From Weissella muntiaci (lineage in GTDB: Bacteria; Bacillota; Bacilli; Lactobacillales; Lactobacillaceae), in the NCBI RefSeq assembly GCF_008107635.1, contig NZ_SDGZ01000010.1, positions 173,744-237,743 on the forward strand: a stretch of DNA of 64,000 nt, given 5' to 3'. Numbering within the stretch: the first letter of the stretch is position 1; every line of letters starts with the position of its first letter. Shown one piece after another: positions 28,587 through 36,922 of this stretch. Below the pieces are notes generated by a model. It was not told the DNA's origin. It saw nothing but the letters and a program-made list of their open reading frames with translations, and made no database searches. Position numbers and translations under genes: made by a program.

Positions 28587-28829
28587 TTACTTGGCTTCAA
28601 CTTGTTCTTTAATTTTGTTAACCAAGTCTTGCACCGTTGCAATCTCTTCAGCAACCGCCAACTTGATGTCAAAATCGTCTTCAACGCGATTCAGAACTTC
28701 AAATAAATCCAATGAATCAGCATCGATATCCTCAGCCATGTTAGTCTCCAACTTAACTTCATCAGCCTCTAAGTCGAATTGGTCAATCAAAATTTCCTTA
28801 ACTTTGTCAAAAATCTCTACGTCTGTCAT
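28587..28829 (-). CDS. acpP: Acyl carrier protein
   Basis: 80-aa acidic four-helix protein. The phosphopantetheine site is DIDADSLDLFEVLN with Ser36. It carries growing acyl chains for the surrounding Fab enzymes. GAGGA lies nine bases before the ATG. Confidence 0.95.
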   Translation of the reverse strand: MTDVEIFDKVKEILIDQFDLEADEVKLETNMAEDIDADSLDLFEVLNRVEDDFDIKLAVAEEIATVQDLVNKIKEQVEAK

Positions 28830-28885
28830 GATAAAATTCCTCTTTTCATTTGAATAAAATAAATAATTGCTTAAATAAATGCATC

Positions 28886-29857
28886 TTATAATTGAATAAT
28901 TAATGTACCAATCGTCAAACCGCCACCGAAGCCAACAAGCGCAATCTTTTGACCTGACTGCACCTGACCGCTTGTTCTCAATTCATGCAGTAGGATACCA
29001 ATACTAGCAGCACTAGTATTACCGTACTCCACCATATTCATCGGAAACTTTTCAATTGGTTGCTCAAAACGTTTCGCAATTGCCTTTATAATTCGACTAT
29101 TTGCCTGGTGCATAATATACACGTCAATCTCATCAGCCGATAATTCCGCACGTTTCAAAGCGCGTTGCATTGATATTGGAACTTCACGACTGGCAAAATT
29201 ATAAACTTCGCGCCCATCCATTTTAAAAAACGGATCTGCGACTGCTTCGGCATTAGTGAATGCATTTGTATTCGCCAACGTGCCAGCCGTCAAAAATGCT
29301 CCTTTGTCACCAAGTGAAACCAAATCTTCACCAAGCAAACCCTGCCCTTTATCTGTCCGTCTCATCAAAACGCCTGCGGCACCATCGCCAAACAAAACAG
29401 CTGTCGAACGATCCTGCCAATCAACAAGTTTTGACAGTACTTCCGCACCAATTACTAGTCCTTGCTGATAACGTGTTGCCAACAGGGCGCTTGCAGTGCT
29501 GATGGCAAAGGCCATTCCAGAACAAGCCGCTGAAATATCGTAGGCAAATGCATTATTAGCGCCGATTGCACCTTGGACGATTGAAGCAGTATTTGGTGAT
29601 AAACTATCTGGCGACATTGTCGCAACAATGATAAAGTCCAAATCGTTTGCCTTCAAGCCACTGCTTGCCAGGAGCTTCTGAGCAACCTCAATTGCCAAAT
29701 CACTAGTATTTTCATCAGTCACAACATGTCGTCGATGAATACCAGTTCGGCTGTAGATCCATTCATCAGATGTATCCATAATTGTAGCTAATTCATCGTT
29801 TGAAACGCTCCGTTCTGGGATTGCAACTGCCGAATGTGTAATGTCAAATCTTTCCAT
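28886..29857 (-). CDS. fabH: 3-oxoacyl-ACP synthase III
   Basis: Starts fatty-acid synthesis by condensing an acyl-CoA with malonyl-ACP. Catalytic Cys in DISAACSGMAFAI (about 112), His in IMHQANSRII (about 247), Asn in MVEYGNTSAASIG (about 277). The protein opens RFDITHSAVAIPERSVSNDEL and has DTSDEWIYSRTGI. The start at 29857 is preferred over longer frames that run through fabT. 323 aa. Confidence 0.95.
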   Translation of the reverse strand: MERFDITHSAVAIPERSVSNDELATIMDTSDEWIYSRTGIHRRHVVTDENTSDLAIEVAQKLLASSGLKANDLDFIIVATMSPDSLSPNTASIVQGAIGANNAFAYDISAACSGMAFAISTASALLATRYQQGLVIGAEVLSKLVDWQDRSTAVLFGDGAAGVLMRRTDKGQGLLGEDLVSLGDKGAFLTAGTLANTNAFTNAEAVADPFFKMDGREVYNFASREVPISMQRALKRAELSADEIDVYIMHQANSRIIKAIAKRFEQPIEKFPMNMVEYGNTSAASIGILLHELRTSGQVQSGQKIALVGFGGGLTIGTLIIQL

Positions 29858-29864
29858 AGCCCAC

Positions 29865-30332
29865 CTAAAAACTAGAATCATACAAAGAATGGAGATAACT
29901 CTGTAAGTTAGTAATAATCCGCTTCGCTGATATAGCATCGTCTTTTGACGTACCATCAAGTAACTGATGGGTTAACGCTCGATGAAATGCTTCATGTGCT
30001 CGATAGACCGTCCGCCCTCGGTGGGTTAATGACAGAAATACAACGCGCCGATCATTTTGATCATCACGGTGTCGCTCAACGTATCCCTTTTTTACTAGCT
30101 TATCGATAGCACTGGTCGTAGCACTGGGGCTTAAATGAACGTTTTCTGCTACTTGAGAAGCACTCTTGCGTTCATACATCGAAATCGCCGCAATCATATG
30201 CATGTCCTTAATCGTAATATCCTTAAATTGTGAGGCTCTCAGTGAGGCCTCTTCAATCCACATCACATTATTAAAAACATCAACTAGGGCATCATTAGCT
30301 TCTTCAAAGGTCATTTCTCCTGATTCAGTCAT
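29865..30332 (-). CDS. fabT: MarR-family repressor of fatty-acid synthesis (FabT)
   Basis: Winged-helix regulator of 155 aa. ITIKDMHMIAAISMYERKSASQVAENVHLSPSATTSAIDKLVKKGYVERHRDDQNDRRVVFLSLT is a typical MarR DNA-binding domain. Its position between fabZ and fabH is that of FabT in Lactobacillales, which represses the operon together with acyl-ACP. Matching palindromes overlap the operon promoter (30820-30852). It lies 19 bases after fabZ and seven before fabH. Confidence 0.92.
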   Translation of the reverse strand: MTESGEMTFEEANDALVDVFNNVMWIEEASLRASQFKDITIKDMHMIAAISMYERKSASQVAENVHLSPSATTSAIDKLVKKGYVERHRDDQNDRRVVFLSLTHRGRTVYRAHEAFHRALTHQLLDGTSKDDAISAKRIITNLQSYLHSLYDSSF

Positions 30333-30351
30333 AATCCTAACGCTCCATTAG

Positions 30352-30792
30352 TTACTGTTGATCGGGGGAAACCACAAACATCAACTCCGCCTTCGTCGCC
30401 GTTTTATCAGCAACCTTGGCTTCGACCTTTACTGTTCCCATGTTTTCTCGTAAACTACCAAATTCAACATGTAGCTTCAAAACATCCCCCGGACGCACCA
30501 TTTGCTTAAACTTTGCATCATCAATCCCCGTCATGTAGGCTGTTTTCCCTTTAAACTGTGGCGATGACAGAATCAAAATTGAAGCCGCTTGCGCTAGTGC
30601 TTCAATAATCAATACTCCTGGCATCACTGGATTTCCAGGAAAATGGCCTTGGAAGAACTGCTCATTGATCGTGACATTCTTAGTTGCAATCAAACTTTCG
30701 CCAGGAACCATTTCATCGACGTAATCCATATAGAGAATTGGATAACGATTCGGAATTAACTGCATAATCTCTGTTGCATTTAACACTGCCAA
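30352..30792 (-). CDS. fabZ: FabZ-family 3-hydroxyacyl-ACP dehydratase (first gene of the operon; possible FabN-like isomerase)
   Basis: Hot-dog fold of 146 aa with LIPNRYPILYMDYVDEM and catalytic His in FQGHFPGNPVMPGVLIIEALAQAAS. It resembles the operon-leading FabZ/FabN type that in enterococci can isomerise trans-2 to cis-3-decenoyl-ACP for unsaturated fatty acids. No FabM or second FabF is in the window, so an isomerase role is plausible but inferred. The start is TTG at 30792, nine bases after AAGGAG; no ATG is available. Confidence 0.88.
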   Translation of the reverse strand: MAVLNATEIMQLIPNRYPILYMDYVDEMVPGESLIATKNVTINEQFFQGHFPGNPVMPGVLIIEALAQAASILILSSPQFKGKTAYMTGIDDAKFKQMVRPGDVLKLHVEFGSLRENMGTVKVEAKVADKTATKAELMFVVSPDQQ

Positions 30793-30819
30793 TGGACTTT
30801 ACTCCTTTCTTCGTAAAAT

Positions 30820-30852
30820 AGTTCGATCATCGAAATAATCGATAATCAAATC
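30820..30852 (-). promoter_or_regulatory. Two tandem FabT-like operators
   Basis: Two adjoining palindrome-like sites: ATTTGATTATCGATTAT (30836-30852, minus strand) and the perfect TTCGAT-C-ATCGAA centred at 30828. Both resemble the FabT box TTTGATTATCAAA. They begin at the -10 box and extend downstream, where bound repressor would block the polymerase. Confidence 0.7.
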
Positions 30853-30878
30853 ATAATTCTTGAACATTTACTTGTCAA
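30850..30878 (-). promoter_or_regulatory. Promoter of the fab operon
   Basis: Minus strand TTGACA (30873-30878), 17-base spacer, TATGAT (30850-30855): near consensus, 58 bases before the fabZ start. Confidence 0.85.
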
Positions 30879-30922
30879 CTGTCTTGTTTTAGACAAACAT
30901 CATAACATGTGTATATAAAAAC

Positions 30923-30953
30923 AGGACCTGATCTATCAGTTAGATCAGGTCCT
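30923..30953 (-). terminator. Terminator after purB
   Basis: Perfect 12-bp stem AGGACCTGATCT / AGATCAGGTCCT with a 7-base loop; on the minus strand followed by GTTTTTA. Confidence 0.88.
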
Positions 30954-30970
30954 TCTTATTCTTTGTATTT

Positions 30971-32269
30971 TTAATTTAATAAACCAACACGTCGAAAGAT
31001 TTCGTCAATATGCTTCAAATGCCAATGATAATCAAAGGCATCCGCTATCTCAGTCTCAGATAAAAGTTCAGTTATTGCAGGTGCTTGTTCTACTAATGTT
31101 CTAAACTGAATTTGCTCATCCCACGCCCGTGCTGTCAGGGGCTGAACCGTGTCATAAGCCGCTTCACGTGACATTCCGCGATCAATCAACTTTAACAACA
31201 ACCGCTGCGAATAAATCAATCCATAGGTTCGATCCATATTCTTCAACATCTGCTCAGGAAAGACCTGCAGCCCAGTTAAAATATTATTCATCCGGTTTAG
31301 CATGTAATCCAATAGACTGGTTGCATCAGGTAGCATAATCCGCTCAGCCGATGAATGCGAAATATCTCGTTCATGCCACAAAGATACGTCTTCCAATGCC
31401 GGCACAACATAGCCCCGTAAGACCCGTGCCAGGCCTGTTATATTTTCAGCAGAGATTGGATTACGTTTGTGTGGCATCGCCGAGGAACCTTTCTGCCCTG
31501 CACCGAAACCTTCCTCCACTTCATGAATCTCTGAGCGTTGCAAAGATCTTAACTCTGTTGCAAGCTCCTCCAAAGTGGTCCCTATCAAAGCAAGGGTCGT
31601 CAAATAATCTGCATGTAAATCTCTTGGCAAAACCTGCGAGCCGATCATCTGTGGTTCTAACCTTAATTCCTGCATTGCCCGAACTTCTACTTCTGGTGGA
31701 ATATTAGCAAAAGTTCCAACCGCACCTGAAAGTTTTCCAGTCGCAACTGCCTCAGCCACTCTTTCAAAGCGCGCAATATCTCGATTAATCATGGCATAAA
31801 AACGCGCTAACTTTAATCCAAAAGTTGTCGGCTCTGCGTGAACGCCATGAGTCCGCCCCATCATTACCGTATCTTTATAACGTAACGCTAAAGTTGCCAA
31901 GGTTTCCTTCAGCACATCCAAATCAGCTTTAATTAGAGCATTCGCCTGCCTTAAACGCAAAGCCTGGGCCGTATCGACCACATCAGTCGATGTTAAACCA
32001 TAATGAATCCACTTTTTCTCGGCATCTAAATATTCAGAAACATTCCGAGTAAATGCTACCACATCATGTTTCGTGATTTGCTCAAGCTCGGCAATGCGCG
32101 CTGAATCGAAATTCGCCTTTTTTTGAATTGCATTCAAATCAGCTGTTGGCACCAAACCAACCACATTCCAACCAATTGTGACAGCAATTTCAACATCTAG
32201 CCATGTTCGGTACTGATTATCTAGCGACCAAATCGCTTGCATCGCTGGTCTCGTATAACGTTCTAACAT
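30971..32269 (-). CDS. purB: Adenylosuccinate lyase
   Basis: Catalyses two fumarate-releasing steps of purine synthesis (SAICAR to AICAR, adenylosuccinate to AMP). The fumarase/aspartase superfamily signature GSSAMPHKRNP is at about 262-272. HYGLTSTDVVDTAQALRLRQ (about 85-104) and MGRTHGVHAEPTTFG with catalytic His (about 138-152) are visible. The 432-aa length is normal when started at 32269 (TTAGGAG upstream). It is alone between two terminators. Confidence 0.96.
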   Translation of the reverse strand: MLERYTRPAMQAIWSLDNQYRTWLDVEIAVTIGWNVVGLVPTADLNAIQKKANFDSARIAELEQITKHDVVAFTRNVSEYLDAEKKWIHYGLTSTDVVDTAQALRLRQANALIKADLDVLKETLATLALRYKDTVMMGRTHGVHAEPTTFGLKLARFYAMINRDIARFERVAEAVATGKLSGAVGTFANIPPEVEVRAMQELRLEPQMIGSQVLPRDLHADYLTTLALIGTTLEELATELRSLQRSEIHEVEEGFGAGQKGSSAMPHKRNPISAENITGLARVLRGYVVPALEDVSLWHERDISHSSAERIMLPDATSLLDYMLNRMNNILTGLQVFPEQMLKNMDRTYGLIYSQRLLLKLIDRGMSREAAYDTVQPLTARAWDEQIQFRTLVEQAPAITELLSETEIADAFDYHWHLKHIDEIFRRVGLLN

Positions 32270-32360
32270 TGCATCTCCTAAAATTACGAATATTAAATCA
32301 TTTGATAAGTTAATTTTACAGCAAAATACGTACATTGCCCAGCAATTTATCAATAAAATC

Positions 32361-32390
32361 AAAAAACTCACTCTTTTAACTGAGTGAGTT
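32361..32390 (-). terminator. Terminator after the SDR gene
   Basis: Nine-bp stem AACTCACTC / GAGTGAGTT with an 8-base loop; TTTTTT follows on the minus strand. Confidence 0.85.
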
Positions 32391-32407
32391 CCTTAATATA
32401 TTTAAGC

Positions 32408-33181
32408 TTAATGGAAGACCATTCCACCATCCGTAACTAATGTTTGCCCGGTCATATAATTTGAGTCAGCCCCAGCTAGGAAAGCAACTCCACTCGCTAC
32501 CTCCTCAGGTTCAGATAAACGTCCTAAAGCGATTCCTTCTGAGAACTGTGCCATTCCCCATTCATCTGACTCACCAGCATTTTGGCCAACCTCATGGGCA
32601 ATGTCAAACATCATTGGTGTCTTAACAATTCCAGGTGCAAATGCGTTAACTGTGATTCCGAGTGGTGCTAATTCCTTGGCAGTCGTCTGGGTAATCCCAC
32701 GAATTGCAAATTTGCTAGCTCCATAAACGGTCAGGTTAGGATTTCCTTCAACGCCAGCTTGCGAAGTCGCATTGATAATCTTGCCACCATGATTAAGTTG
32801 CTTAAATGCATTCACAGCCGCCTGCGTCCCCCAGATTACACCATTAATATTGATATCAAAAGTCCAATCAATTGTTGCTTCATCCACTTCCATAATTGGC
32901 GTTGTTGGAGCAACACCCGCGTTATTGATCAAGACTGTTAAGTCACCAAAATGTTCAACTGTCTGATTTACTCCCGCAAATACTTCATCACGCTTTGCCA
33001 CATCAGCGGCAATCGCCAATGCTGCACCAGGATGAACCGCGTTAATTTCTTCAATCACTCGTTCCAATTTTGACAATGTTCGACCAACTACTGCGACCTT
33101 AAAACCGTCGTCTGCCAAACGTTTCACAATTGCTTCACCAATTCCCTGACCGGCACCAGTTACGAAAGCTACTTTTGTCAT
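32408..33181 (-). CDS. SDR oxidoreductase, acetoin/diacetyl reductase (BudC-like)
   Basis: NAD(H)-dependent short-chain reductase of 257 aa, best matching (S)-acetoin-forming diacetyl reductases/2,3-butanediol dehydrogenases of lactic acid bacteria. TGAGQGIGEAIVKRL (nucleotide), NNAGVAPTTPIMEVD, catalytic Ser in INATSQAGVEGNPNLTVYGASKFA with Tyr-x3-Lys, then GIVKTPMM and the C-terminal ADSNYMTGQTLVTDGGMVF. The ATG at 33181 has GGAGGA six bases upstream. It would consume NADH while reducing diacetyl or acetoin from citrate/pyruvate metabolism. The exact substrate is inferred from family resemblance. Confidence 0.85.
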   Translation of the reverse strand: MTKVAFVTGAGQGIGEAIVKRLADDGFKVAVVGRTLSKLERVIEEINAVHPGAALAIAADVAKRDEVFAGVNQTVEHFGDLTVLINNAGVAPTTPIMEVDEATIDWTFDININGVIWGTQAAVNAFKQLNHGGKIINATSQAGVEGNPNLTVYGASKFAIRGITQTTAKELAPLGITVNAFAPGIVKTPMMFDIAHEVGQNAGESDEWGMAQFSEGIALGRLSEPEEVASGVAFLAGADSNYMTGQTLVTDGGMVFH

Positions 33182-33387
33182 CTTAATCCTCCAAAGATTT
33201 TTCAACATAGTGAAAAATATAACATTTTTTCTTTTATTATACTCATGGAGGGCTTCCTGTAAATAGTACTAAAAAGCTTAAAGATAGCCAAAATTATATC
33301 TATTTATCGCTTGTTTTCTGATTTCAATCATCTTTATTACGCAAGTATGTTACCTTACGCACAATTCATAGTTGATCATTCTAAACA

Positions 33388-33424
33388 AAAAAGCAATCAT
33401 CCTTTATTTAGGATAATCGCTTTT
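33388..33424 (-). terminator. Terminator after prsA
   Basis: AAAAGC..ATCCT / AGGAT..GCTTTT imperfect stem with TTTTTTG following on the minus strand. Confidence 0.75.
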
Positions 33425-33445
33425 ATTGATTAATTATTTTAAAAG

Positions 33446-34378
33446 TTAATTTGATGACGAACTAGAACTTGATGTCGAACTTGTCTTCATAGCAGCAGCT
33501 GCCGTTGAATATTGTTGCAAGACGTTCTTCAAGTCAGAATCCTTGATTGAAACATCAGCCTTTGCCAATTCTTGACCAATAATTCCTTGAACAGTTGATT
33601 GATCTTGCATTGCAGCGTCCAACTTGATTTCTTCCATCTTAGACTTAAGTGACTTGAATGACTTCTTCTCAGCAATTGAGTTCATCTTGATGATATAGTA
33701 TGCACCACTAGTTGACTTAACCGCAGTCTTAGTATACTCACCCTTCTTCAACTCAGTAGCAGCCTTAACAACATTTGCGTCAACAGTCTGACTAGTTGAG
33801 TCGAAGGCAGGCATTTTACCACCATTATCCTTTGTCTCACTATCAGTTGAATTGTCTTTTGCAAGTGTTGCAAAATCACTTCCGTCATCAAGCTTACTAA
33901 TAAGATCCTTTGCAGTACTCTCGTCAGCAACCTCAATCACAGAGACATTCATATTTGGTGTATAGCTTGCGTATGCTTCCTTTAGATCAGCTGTTGAGAA
34001 CTTCTTATTAGCCTTCACAGCCGCACGTTCCAAGGCCTGCAAACGAATTGAATCACGGAAAGTAGTCTCCGTCAAACCGTTTGATGCCAATTGAGCTGAG
34101 AAAGAAGAACCGTATTCAGACTCAACTGATGAATATGATGCATTAACAGCTTTATTAGTTACTTGCTTGCCGTAATTCTTATCCAAGACTTTCTGGATAA
34201 TCATGTTTGCCATTGTTTGTTGTCCAGCGGACGTTTGCTTCACACTACTTACATAGTCTGCTTCAGTAATTGATCCGGCATTTGAAGTGGCAAGTGACTT
34301 ACTGCCACCTAACCCCCAAATTGCCAAACCAACGGCAATTCCGACAACAACAATAACTGCGATTATTTTTTTCCACAT
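33446..34378 (-). CDS. prsA: PrsA-like foldase (parvulin PPIase), membrane-anchored without lipobox
   Basis: Extracytoplasmic chaperone helping exported proteins fold after secretion. One N-terminal hydrophobic segment (about residues 4-24) ends GLAIWGLGGSKSLATS. There is no Cys anywhere in the protein, so the lipoprotein anchor of classical PrsA is absent and the segment probably stays as a transmembrane anchor. A SurA-like N-terminal helical part is followed by a parvulin domain (about 130-235; NVSVIEVADESTAKDLISKL, DFATLAKDNSTDSETKDNGG) and a Ser-rich tail. It lies 66 bases after carB with no clear terminator between them. Confidence 0.88.
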   Translation of the reverse strand: MWKKIIAVIVVVGIAVGLAIWGLGGSKSLATSNAGSITEADYVSSVKQTSAGQQTMANMIIQKVLDKNYGKQVTNKAVNASYSSVESEYGSSFSAQLASNGLTETTFRDSIRLQALERAAVKANKKFSTADLKEAYASYTPNMNVSVIEVADESTAKDLISKLDDGSDFATLAKDNSTDSETKDNGGKMPAFDSTSQTVDANVVKAATELKKGEYTKTAVKSTSGAYYIIKMNSIAEKKSFKSLKSKMEEIKLDAAMQDQSTVQGIIGQELAKADVSIKDSDLKNVLQQYSTAAAAMKTSSTSSSSSSSN

Positions 34379-34444
34379 TGGAAATCAACCTCTTTCATTC
34401 TATATTTCACTACTCAACTTTCTAGTTTAGCATACATAATTAAC

Positions 34445-36922
34445 TTAGTCGCTAGTCAGTTCTCGATAGCTTGCACCCATTGCAAAGAGCCCATTATCCA
34501 GCTCTTCTGCAATTCTCAAATGTCCAATCATATCAACTCTGGCGTAGTGTAACTGAGCCGTATTGAAAATCCACTGGTAGTTTGACCAATTGGCCAACAA
34601 TGATCGATCGGCGTCCGTAACCCGCTCAATCATGAAGCGAACTGTCAGACGAGTCCACTGCACACCAGTTACCTTCTCCAAGAAATTCAAATGTGTGTAT
34701 GGCATTGGACGAATATCAGCCGCCGTAATTTCACCATCAATTGGTAAACGGTCTACAACCAACTGGTACATCCCTGGACTTGCAATATTCAACTTTGGTC
34801 TAGGTAGGCTTTCCAACAAGCTAGTTGTCAGGGCTTCACGATCCAACACAATTCCAAGATTATCCTGATGTCCCAACGCAATAATGTGCAGCTCCTTACC
34901 ATCATAGAAGTAATTAATGAGCGTCTGTTCGGTTTCGCCCGCCATGCTGGTTGGCAAATACTTATCCTTAGCAATTACTTTTACACGAATTCCCATTTCA
35001 CGTAAAGAAGTAATCAATTTTATACGATTGCCTGGTACAAACACTCGTGTCGGCTGCTCAACCTCAATCACATTCATCACATCTGAAATCTCTAATGGTT
35101 CAAAATAATGCTTGTCTGCCAAATCAGGGATGGCCGTTAAATCATGGGGGTTATTATTCATAATAATCGTCTTAATGCCATTATTAATCAATTCCCCCGC
35201 AACCGATGCCATTACGTTTGAAGCCGCCGCACCATCACCTAAACGAAAAGCACCCGCTCCAATAACCAATGCGGAATCTTCGCCCAAACGATTTGTTTCA
35301 TTTTCTTGCTCAAAGGTCGAGTAAAATTGTGAAACGGATTCTTCAAACTCACCCGCCGACGGCTCGAAGGCCTTGTAGGTTGGCAAAATTCCATTATCCC
35401 AACGGTAACGGCGAATCTTAGGATAATCGTCATGCCAAAGACGCGCAATTAAGCCATCTGATAAGCCATAATATTTAGCCTCGCGTAGCACTTCCGCATC
35501 AAATTGATGCTCACTCACTGCACGTTCGAGTTCCATGATCTTTCGAAGCTTATAAAAATAAAAGGTATCAATTTTGGTCAATTCTGCCAATTCATCAACC
35601 GTATAACCGCGTTTAAGAGCCTCAAGTAATACCAAAATCCGATTATCTCGTGGATGAATTAATTGTTCAATAATCTCATTATCGCTAAGTGCATTCATAA
35701 TCGTAGGTGAAAATGAACGATTCGAAAAGTGCGCAGCCCGCAAAGCTTTTTCCAAGGCTTCTTCTAATGAGCGTCCAACACCAATCGTCGCACCAACTGA
35801 TTTTTGAACCGTATCCAGACGATGTTGTGCAGCCACCCCATTATCTTCTAACTCATCAAACGGAAAGACCGGAAAACGCATTACGATATGATCCATTGAC
35901 GGCTCCATAAGCGCAGTATATTTGGGATAATTTTTAGGGATTTGGGTTTCGGCCAATGTTTCGCCCAACATCAGACCAGTCATAATTGGCACCAAAGGAT
36001 AACCAGTTGCGGTTGTTACTAACGCTGATCCACGGTCATAATATGGAGTCACTCGGGTAATTACATATCGTTCACTATCCTTTGCAACCGCAAAACGAAC
36101 CTCCAAAAGTCCCGTCACCTCAAAACCACGCGCCAAAATAAAGGCAGTCTGACGCATTCTTTGATATAGCGGATCAGGTATTGTTTGGATCGGTGTAATG
36201 GCAATCGAATCCGCAGTATGAATTCCAACTGGATCCAAATCCTCAACTCCACCAACAACCAACATTGTGTCCCGACGATCACGTACAACCACCAATGAAA
36301 CTTCCTGATAACCGGCAATGCTTTGATCGATGTTAACTTGTTTCGTCAATGAACGAGCAAATGCACGTTCAGCCGCCAACTCCAAATCATCTGCACTCTC
36401 AACTTGCAGGCGCAAAGTTTGCCCAATCGGTGCAACCGGTCGCACAACAACTGGGAATTCAAAATCACGTGCGGCATCGAAAACCTCACTCATATTTGAA
36501 GCCAATTTGGTTTTGATTGCTGGCTGTTTCAGTTGTAACAGTCGTTCTTGTAGTGTTTTTGAATTTTGGACAGCATCCATCAAAGCCGGCTTAACTCCAA
36601 GAATTTTAGGCGCTTGAGCTTCCAAAACCTCCAACACTTCCGCCGCCAGTCGAATTGCAGTTAGTCCACCAACAGTCGGAATAATTGCCGTAATATTAAA
36701 ATCTTCAATTGCTTGCAAGATATTAGTTGTGTTTACTGATTTTTGAATTGTGACAATATCCTTGCGCCCTAAGGTCAGGCTGAAGGGATTATCATCAATA
36801 ATGAAAACAGCATGATTGCGTGCTAACAACATATCCACGACTTGATAACTTGCCGCATCACCTTCAGTCTCTTTACCGAAGTCATTTGTCGATCCGCCAA
36901 TTAATAGAATTCGCTCAACCAT
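34445..36922 (-). CDS. carB: Carbamoyl-phosphate synthase large-subunit-like protein, truncated and without active-site residues
   Basis: Homologue of CarB that appears unable to make carbamoyl phosphate. Recognisable order: pre-ATP-grasp 1 (residues 1-110), ATP-grasp 1 (about 115-400; GGVEDLDPVGIHTADSIAITP), oligomerisation domain (about 415-545; LAELTKIDTFYFYKLRKI), pre-ATP-grasp 2 (550-660), then a shrunken ATP-grasp 2 remnant (about 665-820; FLEKVTGV). In domain 1 the metal ligands Gln, Glu and Asn of normal CarB are Arg276, Arg290 and Thr292, and the glycine-rich loop reads RPVAPIGQTLRLQ. The C-terminal MGS-like allosteric domain is missing: 825 aa instead of about 1060. The frame is intact. 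ATG 36922 overlaps the carA stop as TAATG. It could be a repurposed structural or regulatory protein, or a decaying gene. Confidence 0.85.
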   Translation of the reverse strand: MVERILLIGGSTNDFGKETEGDAASYQVVDMLLARNHAVFIIDDNPFSLTLGRKDIVTIQKSVNTTNILQAIEDFNITAIIPTVGGLTAIRLAAEVLEVLEAQAPKILGVKPALMDAVQNSKTLQERLLQLKQPAIKTKLASNMSEVFDAARDFEFPVVVRPVAPIGQTLRLQVESADDLELAAERAFARSLTKQVNIDQSIAGYQEVSLVVVRDRRDTMLVVGGVEDLDPVGIHTADSIAITPIQTIPDPLYQRMRQTAFILARGFEVTGLLEVRFAVAKDSERYVITRVTPYYDRGSALVTTATGYPLVPIMTGLMLGETLAETQIPKNYPKYTALMEPSMDHIVMRFPVFPFDELEDNGVAAQHRLDTVQKSVGATIGVGRSLEEALEKALRAAHFSNRSFSPTIMNALSDNEIIEQLIHPRDNRILVLLEALKRGYTVDELAELTKIDTFYFYKLRKIMELERAVSEHQFDAEVLREAKYYGLSDGLIARLWHDDYPKIRRYRWDNGILPTYKAFEPSAGEFEESVSQFYSTFEQENETNRLGEDSALVIGAGAFRLGDGAAASNVMASVAGELINNGIKTIIMNNNPHDLTAIPDLADKHYFEPLEISDVMNVIEVEQPTRVFVPGNRIKLITSLREMGIRVKVIAKDKYLPTSMAGETEQTLINYFYDGKELHIIALGHQDNLGIVLDREALTTSLLESLPRPKLNIASPGMYQLVVDRLPIDGEITAADIRPMPYTHLNFLEKVTGVQWTRLTVRFMIERVTDADRSLLANWSNYQWIFNTAQLHYARVDMIGHLRIAEELDNGLFAMGASYRELTSD

